Shown here piece by piece: positions 47,991 to 59,551 of a DNA stretch of 64,000 nucleotides (position 1 is its first letter; each line of letters opens with the position of its first letter). A program made the translations under genes and the position numbers. The DNA is from Spizellomyces punctatus DAOM BR117 (lineage: Eukaryota; Chytridiomycota; Chytridiomycetes; Spizellomycetales; Spizellomycetaceae): the NCBI RefSeq assembly GCF_000182565.1, contig NW_015971545.1, positions 1 through 64,000 of the forward strand, written 5' to 3'. Below the pieces are notes generated by a model. That model was given only the letters and a program-made list of their open reading frames with translations. It made no database searches and was not told where the DNA came from.

Positions 47991-49246
47991 CTAGGTCTCG
48001 TCCATTGCATCTTCTCCCTCATCTGTGTCATCTAGAATACCCTCCTTCCATTTATTACTTTCTGCCAAGTTTGCTGATGGCTCGACGGACAGAACTCCGC
48101 GATTCGTTTGCCTTCTCGTGGCTAGCAACAGAAGTCAGTTTATGCACAGCCACTATATCCAGGAGCCAGCCGCATACCGGATCGATATAGAACTGCACGG
48201 CAATTTGCGCTAATGCTGTTCTTGGCTAACGCTTGATTCAAGCTGAAGATAGATGCGCTGAGATGCAGCAGTGGAAAGTTAATGTCCAATTTCAGATGTG
48301 GGTGTCTCGCAGGCCAACCTACAGATTTATCACATCATACGGCCCGCGCAATTCCAAATCTTTCTGTGCTTCGCTCGTTATTATCACGTTCTTCCCCTTT
48401 GTTGCGCGGATAAGAGATGCTGCGTTCCGAATCAAGTGTCGTCGCGCGCTGGCATCTACAAATTATACTCTGGCATCAGCCGATCCTCAGTGTTCCTCTT
48501 AATTCCCGTGGAATATCGTAATCACCCCGAATGGCGCCGCCATATGATATTTCGAAAAACAGTCCACGTTGTAGTGCCAGGTTAACCATCGGTTGTTTTA
48601 TGTAGAATGGGAGTCGACTGCCCATATCAAGGCTTATAATATCAATTTCCAACGAACTACATGCAGCAAGAAATAGTTTTTCGTTCGTGGGCTGTACAGC
48701 AATCAGATCGTATGAGGCGACATTGGGATTATTAACAGTCTGGGATACATCATGAGATGTCAGCTAGAACACGACTTTTGGATCACAAATATTAAGCTCA
48801 CCAGTTGGTAATTTGCGCTGATGTCCTCCAAAATAACAGTTAACCGAGACAACTGCTGAAATTCCTTTGCAGTAGTTCGACTAGCGGATAAAACGGAAGG
48901 CAAGTCTGATGCTGAATTCTTCACCCCGCCGTGTCCACCAAGTTCCGAGAGATCGAGAATCTTTATTGGGTTGGTCTTCACCGGAGGGTTAGTTTGAGCT
49001 TTGTGATGGGACCAGAAGCACTGGAGGTCACCTTGTTGGCTGCTTCTTTTCCAGAGGCCATAAAATTGTAAGCTACCCCCTGGTATCCCACTGACGACAG
49101 TGCATGTTAGAAGAACCAACATACACAATACACAATGACCAGCGACATTCTGACAACTCACGCTCGCGCAACAGGCTGACGGTTTTCTTCAGCTCTGCGA
49201 GGTCGCCTCCATGGCTAGGGTAAGGGACGTTGAGGTCCAAGAACAT
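47991..49246 (-). CDS. RPP1: RNase P/MRP protein subunit Rpp1 (p30)
   Basis: Starts at ATG 49246 with FLDLNVPYPSHGGDLAELKK, here a PHP/TIM-barrel first strand typical of Rpp30. Downstream exons give VGYQGVAYNF, NPIKILDLSELG, LSRLTVILEDISANYQL, NVASYDLIAVQPTNEKLF, ISLDMGSRLPFYIKQPMVN, RGLFFEISYGGAIR, HLIRNAASLIRATKGKNVI, ELRGPYDVINL, SANCRAVLY and a final exon with TRRQTNRGVLSVEP and an acidic tail. These follow human RPP30 in order. Rpp1 is a shared protein of RNase P (tRNA 5' maturation) and RNase MRP (pre-rRNA cleavage) in the nucleus. The exon border around 49020-49090 has two possible solutions. Confidence 0.92.
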
Positions 49247-49547
49247 GCTCTTTTGAAATGAAGAGATCGCCTCCTCCCAGCAAAAACGCGACTCGAATTA
49301 TTTAGAAGTCCTCGATCGTGGCTTTCAGGGCTCCGCTTCCCTGAACTTTTTTCGTTCAGAGCCGGACATGGGTGCGCTAAACAAGCATAAGCTTAACCTT
49401 GCACGCATCTAATTATCAGGCTGAACAGGTAACATCCCTTCTCGCGTGAGGGGTGCACCGCACAAAACTCCGAAACAAGAAGCCAGCCACATTGCGGGAT
49501 CTCCAAGTCCAACTCTGGTGGCCGAAGCACTTGCACTTTCCAACGCA
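49247..49547. promoter_or_regulatory. Divergent promoter, RPP1 / TTD14-like gene
   Basis: About 300 bp between divergent starts. The open frame at 49446-49547 continues in phase into the downstream gene, so the true start of that gene could lie slightly upstream of 49548, although no ATG is in frame there. Confidence 0.35.
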
Positions 49548-51397
49548 ATGTCTCCCAACGAGAGCCCGATCGGCGATTCTGCAACTGCTCCGTTCAAGGT
49601 CATTTGTTTAACTGGAGGTATGCGTTGTTCCAGTTAGTGCTGCTGAACTCCCAGTGCTCATTGTTATTTCAAAGGACCTTGCGGCGGCAAGACTTCCTCA
49701 CTTGCGGTATGCTATCTCTGGCTTTTTCAACTTGGTGGCTCTGTTGCTCACTGCTCTGCTCCTTCTGCGCCGTATATTTAGATACTTGGGGAGTAAGTAT
49801 GTTTTCCCTGGGGATCCTTCATGGTCGCCAGAAGTGACTTAACCGTGGAACGCTCCATTTCTCTCTTCATAGTTTGTTCCAGAGCCTTGGATGGAAAGTC
49901 TTTCGTGTCCCAGAAACTGCGACGACGTTGCTGAACGGTGGCGTGCAGTTTAGTGAATTGAACGACGCTCAAGCGTACAGCTTTCAAAAGAGTCTCCTCC
50001 AAACAATGCTTACAATCGAGAATACATACATTGAAGTATGGCTCCGGGATTGCATCATTCAGTTTTGCTTTCGGTAGCGTTACTCAACCTGTCTTCATAG
50101 CTTGCCAAACTGAACGGGGAACGCGGGCAGAAGACTGTTGTTATCTGTGGTATGCTTTGGGAACAACTTTGTTGTCGGAAGCTGTAGCTGATGAGTTTTA
50201 GATCGAGGTGCAATGGATCCTTCCGCATACATGTCGCGGACAGCGTGGCTGCAAATGCTGAAGGAACTGAATTTGGATGAAGTGGCCATACGAGATAATC
50301 GCTATGACTGTGTCATTCATCTTGTTTCCGCCGCGAAAGGTGCAGAGGCTTTCTACACGTTGGAGAATAACCGGGCGAGGTCCGAAGGGCTGGATGCTGC
50401 CCGTGAATTGGATGCTACTGTCATGAATGCGTGGCTAGGTTGGTTACCGTCTCGGTGGTCCAGCGTCATATGCTGACTCTCCCGTTATCCGTTAGGACAT
50501 GCGTCCCTTCAGGTTATTGACAATACGTCCGTCAGCAACTTTGCGGAAAAGTGCGATCGGGTGGTTCAAGCAGTGCTAACCCGGTTAGGGCTGGTGGCAG
50601 ATGTTGGCCGCTACGGGAAACATGTTCGAAAGCACAAGTTTCTGGTCAATAATTTTGCCTTGGATGAGCCATTTCCTGTGTCCTACCGTGACTTCAATGT
50701 GGAGCGTACGTACACAATGTCCTGCTGAAAGCATTGCGATGGCATTATTCATTTATTCGGATTCGTGCACCATTAGATATCTACTTGGTGAATACTTCGG
50801 GAGACGGGATGCAGATTCGAATACGAAGGTATACTGCTAGGTCGACCGCCGGCTAAACTCCATTGGCTAAAGCGTACGATGTTCCCTTTGGAAACACCTT
50901 AGACGCGAGGAAATTGGGTCCAACGAAGTGCACCTGAGCATGACCATCCGCCATCCAGAGGTACCACACATGTTGAGATCGATATTAGGTTCCTTGATTA
51001 ACAGTACCATGTCAAGGTCGATGGGCAGCGAGTCGAGACGCGACGAAACTTGACACCTCGAGAGTACGAGGCTCTTCGGGCTCAAGCCGATCCGAGCCGA
51101 GCAATCATATCAAAGAAGCGCCGCTGTTTCCTCCACAACGACCGTTACTTTCAGCTCGACGTATACCTACATCCTGGTTCTGGAATTACCCTTCTTGAAA
51201 CGTATCTAGACTTTGACTTCCATGGGCCATCTGCGTCTACTTCTTCAGATGCAATTAAGGATCGATTGCCGGACTGGTTGGACATGGAAGAGGTGACCGA
51301 TGACAAGAAGTACTCCATGTTCACCATTGCCGAATCTGTTCCGCTCGATGCGAAGCTTGCAAAAAAGCTGTCCCGATACGACCTTGGTAACCGATAG
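49548..51397 (+). CDS. TTD14-like P-loop NTPase with CYTH domain
   Basis: Multi-exon gene. The first exon ends in FKVICLTGG and the next begins [10 protein letters not shown], giving a P-loop of the GPCGGKT type. It continues with [93 protein letters not shown] and [11 protein letters not shown], matching the nucleotide-kinase-like domain of Drosophila TTD14 and its eukaryotic relatives. The C-terminal part (about 51040-51380) reads [38 protein letters not shown] and [11 protein letters not shown], the alternating charged strands of a CYTH/triphosphate-tunnel fold. The fly protein binds GTP and phosphoinositide and acts in membrane trafficking; the fungal role is unknown. Stop at 51395-51397. 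Confidence 0.8.
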
Positions 51398-51671
51398 AAT
51401 ACAGCTGGGCGCCAACCCAGCCGATAGAAATGTTGGATATGTAAAGTCGATGCCTCATGAGGTTTCCTGTTTATGAGCCTAGGGTACACATCTAGAGCTT
51501 GCCAGCCACATAAAATTATCTTTATTTTCAAATTCATACGTTCGGGAAAAGACTTAATCCTGCTCGCCCTATCTCTAAATTTTTATATGTCGAAGACGAT
51601 GCAGGAATGCTACCTTCCCTTTCACGTAAACGGCCGCTGCGCGGCCTGCGTTTTTCCTCCTAGGACGCAAA

Positions 51672-54600
51672 TCAATCAGTGACCCAGCCGGCTTGGAAGT
51701 AACGGGACCATTCGTCAAGTTCAAATCCAGTGTCCCTTACCCTCTTCAGGAAGGACAAGATGATGTCGCTTTCATCTCCGTTGCACTTCCTACGTTCACG
51801 GGCCGCTTGCAATTCCGCGAGACCTTTGAGGCGAGCCTCGTTCCTTTGTTCTACTATTTCTACTTGACTTGCTGGATCATCGTCATTTATACCTTTGGGT
51901 TCATTTAGATTGGCCCGCTATCCATCTTTCTGCAAGAGGTAAAACACTTACCAAGTCTGTTATCGTTTCTTCTCAATGTCACGAGGGGTTAGATATCACC
52001 ACTGCTATACAAGCGGGACATACAGAATACATACGAGACACCAAACTCTGCGCGGGACTGTATCGTCACGTCTTTTTGTAATTTACTGTTCTGCTGATCT
52101 ATCGGCCCGTTCCTTTTGACGAGTCCAAGTTCGTATCAGCCAATTGGTGTTGTACATCCAAGCTCAACATGAAAACCTACCGGCCACCGTTCCGTAGAAA
52201 CACGAGTTTGCTATCTGACTGCAAAGCGTTGTCCTAAATATCACAATGAGATCGAGATGCATTGGCTATACCACGAGGTTGATCCATTGGCATCAAATGA
52301 ACTTACAATGTCGGCAGAATACGTTCGATCATCTGCTTTCCTTGCTCTTGTTCGTCTGTGAATCGGTGGTTAAAACGCATGCTAACGTCTTCCGTTGGTC
52401 GATGGTATATAACTCACCGCTCATCGGCTTCTCCGTCTCTGAGAAACTGTTCGATCATCAGCTTCCTCCGCTCTCGATCAGCAGCGGTACTCACGACCAA
52501 ATTGTCAGCTTCCGTTCCTTTTTGCTCTACTGTTGGTGACATTTCACGAGCTGAGTTTTCATTCACTAAGAATGCGTTTTGGCCCTCTCGGAGTCGCCGC
52601 AACTCTTTATCCTGTTGTTCCAAGTATGCTCGTTGTTGGGCTAGGATACTATCGGGTAAAAAAAAGGCTTAAAATCCACGCTAACAGATGACTTTCCCGA
52701 AAGCTTTTCACCCACGATGGTTTGGCAAACATTTGCCCGTCGTCTCGTGATGAAGGTCTCTTATCCTGAAACGAGTCGAAGCGCTGACTTTTGTTTCGCG
52801 TATGGATTTTACTTGCACTATTTCGCCGCGATGCTTGATGTCGTGAGAGGTTATCCTCACTCTTCGCAGGTGGTATGGAATCCGAGGCGGAGTATTCTGG
52901 GAACACATGGCAATACCTAAGTATTCGAACGACAGGGAATTATAAGCAGTCTTACCTGGAGTTTGCGTAGTTCTCAAGGATGAAGTTATGCCATGTCCTG
53001 TGGGCAAATCTTGCGATACTGTTTGCTTGGTATTATCTATGCTGAACACCTGATCTGATGAATGGAGCTGAGACTGGATAGCTCGGTCTTCACGTTCTAG
53101 TTCCTATTTGTTTATGCATCAACCAGTAGTCAATACGCTGAGACCAACTCTAGGTATAATGTTAGTTACAACCTGCTGAATGGCAATCAGTTGGTCCAAG
53201 ACAGCTTTAGTCTCCGAAGTTTCGTTTTGCACCACCAGCTTGAATATAAAATATCTCAGTCAATGGTCTATTCCGCTACCATCATCCTAATGATATCACT
53301 TTCGGCGTCTAGCATTGAGCGATTCTACCTTCTCTTTCTCCTTTCCACCACTTTTCGTTCTGGGTTGTCTTTCCGTTTTGGGAGCCCATACCATCTGTTG
53401 GTCTGGTTCCTGTGCTACTGGTGTGGTGGCTGGCGGGCCGATCGAATGGATTGATTCTTCCGCCATGTTTGATGCTGTTGCGTGACCTCGTAAAGTGGGT
53501 ATCGGGGGAGAGTTCGTACGAAAAGTCGGAGGCGGTTCGGCTGGTTCCGCAGGCACTGCGCTTACATTGTCCGGATTGGATCCAAACCCCTTATTGCGGA
53601 GAGTTGGTATGGGAGGAGACTCTGAGCGAACTGGGGCTGCTGATACTCTATTGGATGCTATTTGCAAAAGGACCTTGGTGAGGCACGAAAAATATCTGTG
53701 GTGTAATTGGGCGGTTGCGCGACTAACTTTCTGGAGTTGGCACAGGGCTCTTCATTGTTCTTTTTCCTACTTTACTGGCTTGAGCGGCTAAATGAGCTTC
53801 CTTAAAAGCTCGCTCCCTTCGTTCCTGCTCAGCCGCCCGTTCAGCCGCTTTTTTCTCGTTCTCTAAACGTGCTTCCTCCTAGTGATAGGATGTTACAGCA
53901 TCTTGAAAACAAGACAATTGAAACGGACGCGCGTCACTACCTCTTTCTTTCGAGCTTCTTCCTGCTCCTTGGCATACCTCAGCTTCAGCTCCTCCTGTTC
54001 CTTAAGAATACGTGCTTGTTCCCGCTCTTCCTCCGCCTTCCGCTCTGCTGCTTGCCTCGCTTTCTCTGCGTCTCGCTCTGCCACCTGTCGTCGCAGCGCC
54101 TCCTTGATAGGTGTTTGCATTAATTGCTGCCAATTACCTTTACTCATACTATTGGACCATACCTGATGATTCTGCTGAATTTGTTGCTTACGTATCAGCT
54201 CCTCTCTTTCCGTGGCTGACATTCCCTCTATGTTGCGCTGACCTCTTTGGAAGCTCTTCTCTAAGGTTTACGACATAGACGGTTACAACAGTGTCTAAAG
54301 CCACATACACCGATAGACCAAGATCTAACCTTTACCAGGAATAGGCGGCAGGGGAGATTGCTGACTTGCAAATAACGGCGGCCTTGGAGTTAAAGAGTCA
54401 GTGAAATTGGACATGCAGTCAGGCTCATAGCAGGCTGATAACTACCCGGTCGATGGATTCGCGGCGAATCCAACGGTCGTGCTTTTTCCGGGATCCAGAA
54501 ATGTATTCCCACCCTCTTGTAGCACATGTGAAGCTCCCAAGCCATTTTGTAGCTGCACTAGCTGGCGTTGTTGAAATCCGCTGGTACCCAATTGACCCTA

Positions 54601-56475
54601 TGACAAGCACGCATAAACAGCTGCATTCACTTGGCCAAACGGCGGCGCATATTACCAGTCGCTCATCAACCACAACATCTGGTTTCCTCAATGGAGCTCC
54701 GGCCCCAGCACGGCCCCACGGATTGTATTCTGCAATTTCTCGATCTTTCTAGCTTCCGTGGAGAGAAGGCAGGGCTTGAGATCCCTGTTATTGACCCCAA
54801 ATGTGGTACAATTGTACCTTTTCATCCTGGGATTTCCAAAATGTCTTTTCCGATTCAAGCCTGTCTCTCTTCTGTTGTATCTGATTTTCTTGTAGGACAG
54901 AATTTCATGAGGATATAATGTGAGATCCTTGAAAACCTTGAGTACAGCGTGCGCAACCAACCTAGGTCTCGTAGGTACTCAGATTTCTTAAAACGGCAGC
55001 TTTTTCAGATTCCAGTACGTATCAAATCCTCTTCACAGCTGTAACCTACCGATGTTCTCCTTTGTCGGGTGCTCTGGTCCGGCGGTTGAGCAGAAGCAGG
55101 TGGCAACGGGTTCCCTAACCCTCGGGCACGTACACCGACAGAGGAGGTGGTATGCTCTCCAATGAGTGGGTTGCCCTAGATAGCCAAAACTTTAGGACAG
55201 CGCACAGTATTTACGCTACTACTGTACACTTACCCCTAAGCTATAGCCGGGTTGACGTCGAAATGCTCGCTCCTGGTCTTCAGCATGTCTCCTTTCCGCC
55301 ATCTGGCGTTCTGGATATATTCAAGTTAAGGATGCCTGGTATCGTGTGGCAACAAAAGCTGGGCTGTACCTAAAGCAGCAGCGTATTGATTTGATTTTGA
55401 GTCCATTTGTGTGGAAAATCCCCTTTTTTGCTGCTCTCTCGGATCCAATCTCGGTTGTGGGTTCCTTTGCTAAGGGCAATGGATGATTCATGGGTGAGAA
55501 TGCTCGCAAGTCAGAACTCTACATCTTTGTACCTCAGGTTGAAAGCCATTCTGTGGTGGGCCCGCCTTTGAGAGATACACGTCATTACACCACGGATTTA
55601 CTAGGAATGATATCTTAAACTTACGTTGAGGTAGCCGAGTCCCCGCATATCACCGTACCCATTCCGTTCATACGGGTTAACTGGGGGCATGAGTCTCAAA
55701 TCGGGTCCATAGCCACTAGATGGTGCATATATGTTATTGCCGCGATAGAACTCATCATAGTAAGGCCGCTCGAAATGCATCCGAGAATCTGGCCATGGAG
55801 CATTCCAGCGTGGGGGATTCTCGGGTATTGGGGGTATCGGTGTACTATATGCGTACGGTCCGGAAGGACCAAATGGTAGTATTGAAGGTTGGTTGCTAGA
55901 AAAGGAAATCAGCTTCAACAAATTGTCTACACTAATTTTACCAGCGAAACTACCTTGGCCACATCCCGTTCGGGAACGTGGTTGAGTGCATGTTTGGCAA
56001 ATGACTATTCCCCTGACTCTCTCGCAGCTCTTGCTCATGTCCTTGTGTTGCTGCTTTGACCGCGTTAGTTCGTTACCGATCAAACACGTGCATAAACGAC
56101 GAAATCCTCACAGTGATATGGTAGACGCTCTCGTTGATTGTCCCTCGCATGAGAAACCCCCGTATTTTCAGCAGATTCCACTTGATGATTCGCCTGGCTC
56201 CTTCCGGCACCTCCGCGTGTTGCATCGATTATGGACGTAGTCACCTCGCTTTGTCTTCTTCTCAGACGCCGAAGCCGCGGGTTTTCTTGAGCCTGGGCTG
56301 CCAGAAAGCTTTGCATGTCATTTTGCAGTTCCTGTCGGAAGCGCTGTCGACGAACATCTTCTTGCTCCGAGGTTCCCAGAGGACCTGGTCCTAGCTTGGC
56401 TGCAGGAAAGTGTAATGCTGCAGCCATATTGTCATGCTCAATTCTAGAGTCTCGCATGCCTGGATACACGTTCAC
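51672..56475 (-). CDS. CSPP1-like centrosome/axoneme coiled-coil protein
   Basis: Long minus-strand gene with many exons, from ATG 56475 to the stop at 51672-51674. The N-terminus has GPGPLGTSEQEDVRRQRFRQ and a basic helical block. A Pro/Tyr-rich exon (55622-55890) with NPYERNGYGDMRGLG follows, then helical LQENQIQQKRDRLESEKTFW, the EYNPWGRAGAGAPLR motif (about 54690-54730), and long charged coiled coil (REELIRKQQIQQNHQ; EALRRQVAERDAEKARQAA). Later exons include SPPIPTLR repeated twice, LEQQDKELRRLREGQNAF and a C-terminal ELQAARERRKC helix. The NPWG-(R/K)-x-GAGAP motif amid coiled coil is characteristic of CSPP1, a centrosomal and ciliary-tip microtubule protein. Exon joints are mostly approximate. 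Together with IFT20 it supports a flagellated organism. Confidence 0.65.
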
Positions 56476-56645
56476 GATCGCGCGTAAGGTTTGCTAATCA
56501 ACAAATCGCGGGGGTGCCCGTGCCTTTCAGCCATATTTGGCACAGTCGCCCGCCTCCTATCGCCATCTTGCATTGTCATCGCTTTCATCAACGGTCTTTT
56601 TTTACTTGTTTTTATTAACCACCTTCTTTCAACGAGAGTAACACG

Positions 56646-57598
56646 ATGGCGAATTGGAGCGAACGTCCACTTTCCAACACCTTGGTTCTTTTTGACGTGG
56701 ATGGGACGTTAACCCCTGCCCGCAAGGTTTGCGCGACATGAAATGCTGCGATAACTCGCCCATGCACGATATTCATAGTGTCCTTTTCAATGTAGACCAT
56801 TTCCCCAGAGATGAAGCAACTCCTTGCTGACTTGCGAAAGAAAGTGGTCATCGGGTTCGTTGGCGGCTCTGACTTGAGCAAGCAGAAGGAACAGCTCGGG
56901 GACGATTGTAAGTTGGGATTCACAAGATGGGAGAGGAGCTCGCACGCACTGTTGATTCATTAGCATTCTCTTCTAGGCCTAGAAAACTTTGACTTTTGCT
57001 TTTCCGAGAATGGCCTGACTGCATACCGTAGTGGCCAGCAATTGGCGTCTCAAAGCTTTATTAACTGGATTGGCGAGGAACCATACAAGAAGCTAGTCAA
57101 CTTCATTCTCAAGTACATTGCCGAGCTCGACATTCCAAAAAAGCGGTTAGTACCCATCTTTCTCCTGGTTTCCCTCAGGTTGTCTTACCTTATCCCCGCA
57201 GCGGCACGTTCGTCGAGTTCCGTAACGGCATGATCAATGTTTCTCCCATCGGGCGTAACTGCTCCCATGCTGAGCGCGATGAATACGAGGTCTATGACAA
57301 GCAACACAAGATCCGCGAGAAATTTGTCGAAGCGTTGAAGACAAACTTTTCGAACCTGAGCTTGACATACTCTATTGGGGGGCAAATCTCTTTCGACGTG
57401 TTCCCTACCGGATGGGATAAGACCTACTGCCTCAACCATCTGAAAAATGAGAAATTCGCCTCGATTCACTTTTTCGGTGACAAGACATTCCAGGGCGGTA
57501 ATGATTATGAAATCTACACTCATAATGACATTACTGGACATAGCGTCACTTCACCGGAAGATACAGCGCGTATTTTGAAAGAATTGTTCTTTCAGTAA
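56646..57598 (+). CDS. SEC53: Phosphomannomutase
   Basis: Four exons (56646-56726, 56796-56907, 56977-57145, 57202-57598) give 252 residues, the family length. The HAD nucleophile motif [11 protein letters not shown] is at the N-terminus, followed by [62 protein letters not shown] and [18 protein letters not shown]. The enzyme interconverts mannose-6-phosphate and mannose-1-phosphate in the cytosol, feeding GDP-mannose for glycosylation, GPI anchors and the cell wall. The two Asp of DVDGT are the phosphoryl acceptor and acid/base. The start is 170 bp from the divergent CSPP1-like gene. Assignment is certain. Confidence 0.97.
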
Positions 57599-57782
57599 GT
57601 TAGAAACTAGAACATATTCACCCTAGACGTACTGTAGCCACTATTGAGCAAAACTATGTTCAATATATTACAATATATAATTTGAAGACTCAGCTACAGT
57701 TAGCAATGAGAGACTTTTTTCATTTCTTTGTGCACATTCACATGTAATTAGAATTAGGTCGCAATATCCAATAGTAGCGCCT

Positions 57783-58543
57783 TTAAAATAGCGCTGTCAT
57801 CGCAGCAAGTGCAATGGTTGCAATGCCTCCAAATAGAGTCCACTGAGGAACAGCTGAGTAACCAGCACTTCCAGGAAGCGCAAGCGGGTTGCCTCCTGGG
57901 GTTTGGGTAGCGCCTCCCGCAGGCGCAGTAGCCGTAGCCTCGGGAGCGGGAAGTGCACAGTTCGGCGCGCCAGCGATGGCGTTCTGAGGGAACTTGGCCA
58001 AGGAATTGGCAAGGGTTTGCAGGTTTTGAGGACTGTATGGGATACCTCCACCGCACGGATTGAACACAGTGAAGATGGGCAAGCCACCTTGAGGTACACT
58101 GCTCGCCACGTAAATGAAGAAGATGGACGAGTTGTTAGGGATGGCGTCAGCACCCATGTTGTTGGGGCACTTTTGATTAGGGTTACCGAAGCCGGTCACG
58201 GTAATTTGCTGGCCAACAAAACCTCCCTGGCCGCGGTTATTACCAAAGGAAGCGTAAATACATTGAACGGCGATGGTCGCATTGTAATTCTGCGCCGAGC
58301 CTGGTGGGGTGTTGGCGTTATTGCCAACGACGGTACCGAGAATAGTGTACTGAGCTGTTCAAAAAGTCACCAACGTCAGCAAGTGTCCTTGACGTATCGC
58401 TTTGCGGGTGCAAACATACCTTGCGTCATGAAACACGGCAGGTCATTTGGCAAGCAATTTGGGACCGTTGGAGGAGGGGGCTGCGCTACGACAGCGCTCC
58501 CCAACAGGGCCACTATGAGAGTCAGAGCTGCAGAGATTTGCAT
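57783..58543 (-). CDS. Secreted GPI-anchored protein, family not recognised
   Basis: Two exons (58420-58543 and 57783-58354) give 231 residues. The N-terminus is a clear signal peptide (LTLIVALLGSAVVAQ) followed by PPPPTVPNCLP. The mature domain holds several Cys, NYNATIAVQCIYASFG, FVGQQITVTGFG and potential N-glycosylation sites (NYNAT, NNSS). The C-terminus is an Ala/Pro/Thr-rich linker, then a small-residue omega-type region and a terminal hydrophobic helix (WTLFGGIATIALAAM), which is the pattern of a GPI attachment signal. It is probably a cell-surface or wall protein; no enzyme family recognised. It starts 229 bp from the divergent GRX5 gene. Confidence 0.8.
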
Positions 58544-58771
58544 AATTTTGAGCGACGGCGATGGTAGGCGATGGTAGGCGATGGACAGAGTGTGCAAGAA
58601 GGTCCTTTTTCTTGGGATGAGGAAGTTCAAAGAGTCGCGAGTTTCAACAATGCCCGTGGCGGCTCGTGAAACTGGGTTACTGTGCCACATGATGCCATGG
58701 CAACAACATTACAGATGCAAACCGTCATTGATCGGCAGTAAGTTGGCTCAACAAATACCACCCAACCGACA

Positions 58772-59440
58772 ATGAACCCATCAAGAAACCTCTTCCGCCT
58801 GTCGTCTCGCGTGACTGCTTTCTCTCCAATTCGCACGCAGGCGCCAATTGTATGGAGACGCAACTTGTCCGATGAACTCAAGAGTAAGATCGACAAGGTA
58901 CGTGGGTTCCCTTTGTCGCAACTGATATCGACACTGAAGGTGCTGGCTATCAACATTAGGCCGTCAAGGAGCATGATGTGCTAGTTTTTATGAAGGGCAA
59001 CAAGGAAGCGCCACAGGTTAGAATACTTGCTTTTTGATAGCTTGTAAAAGTGGTTTATTTTCGTCTAAAACTGCTCCTGGGATCTTCTATTAGTGTGGCT
59101 TCAGTAGAGCAGTAGTACAAGTGCTGCAGATTCAGGGAGTCCAGGACTTTAAAACCGTTAACGTACTCGCTGACGATGAGGTTCGAGCAGGAATCAAGGA
59201 ATATACGTAAATATTAGTGTGCGTCAAGAAAAAGTTCTGCTCGAGGTCACTAACGTTGTCGTTTACGCTCATTCTCACAGATCCTGGCCAACGATTCCAC
59301 AAGTTTTTGTCAAAGGTGAATTCGTGGGCGGATGTGATATTATGATCAACATGCATCAGAGCGGAGAGCTGGACCAATTGTTGAGAGACAAGGGCGTCAT
59401 CAAGGCGGAACAGGGTGAGCAGGGGACAGAGGCGGCCTAA
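58772..59440 (+). CDS. GRX5: Monothiol glutaredoxin 5, mitochondrial
   Basis: Four exons (58772-58897, 58960-59016, 59094-59206, 59281-59440) give 151 residues. A presequence with [18 protein letters not shown] and RRNLS precedes [14 protein letters not shown] and the monothiol active site [24 protein letters not shown] contains the cis-Pro loop and the GG glutathione-binding motif. Grx5 holds a bridging 2Fe-2S cluster with glutathione and passes it to downstream Fe-S proteins in the matrix. The CGFS motif begins exactly at an exon border. Identity is secure. Confidence 0.95.
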
Positions 59441-59551
59441 TTGTAGCTCGTGGAGAGTCAGAATGTAGGTTAGGAACATAGCGCAATTGAACAGCATCAT
59501 AGACTGGCAAGGTTGTCCTTTAGCGATAGCGGGCCCACTCATATTAAGATT

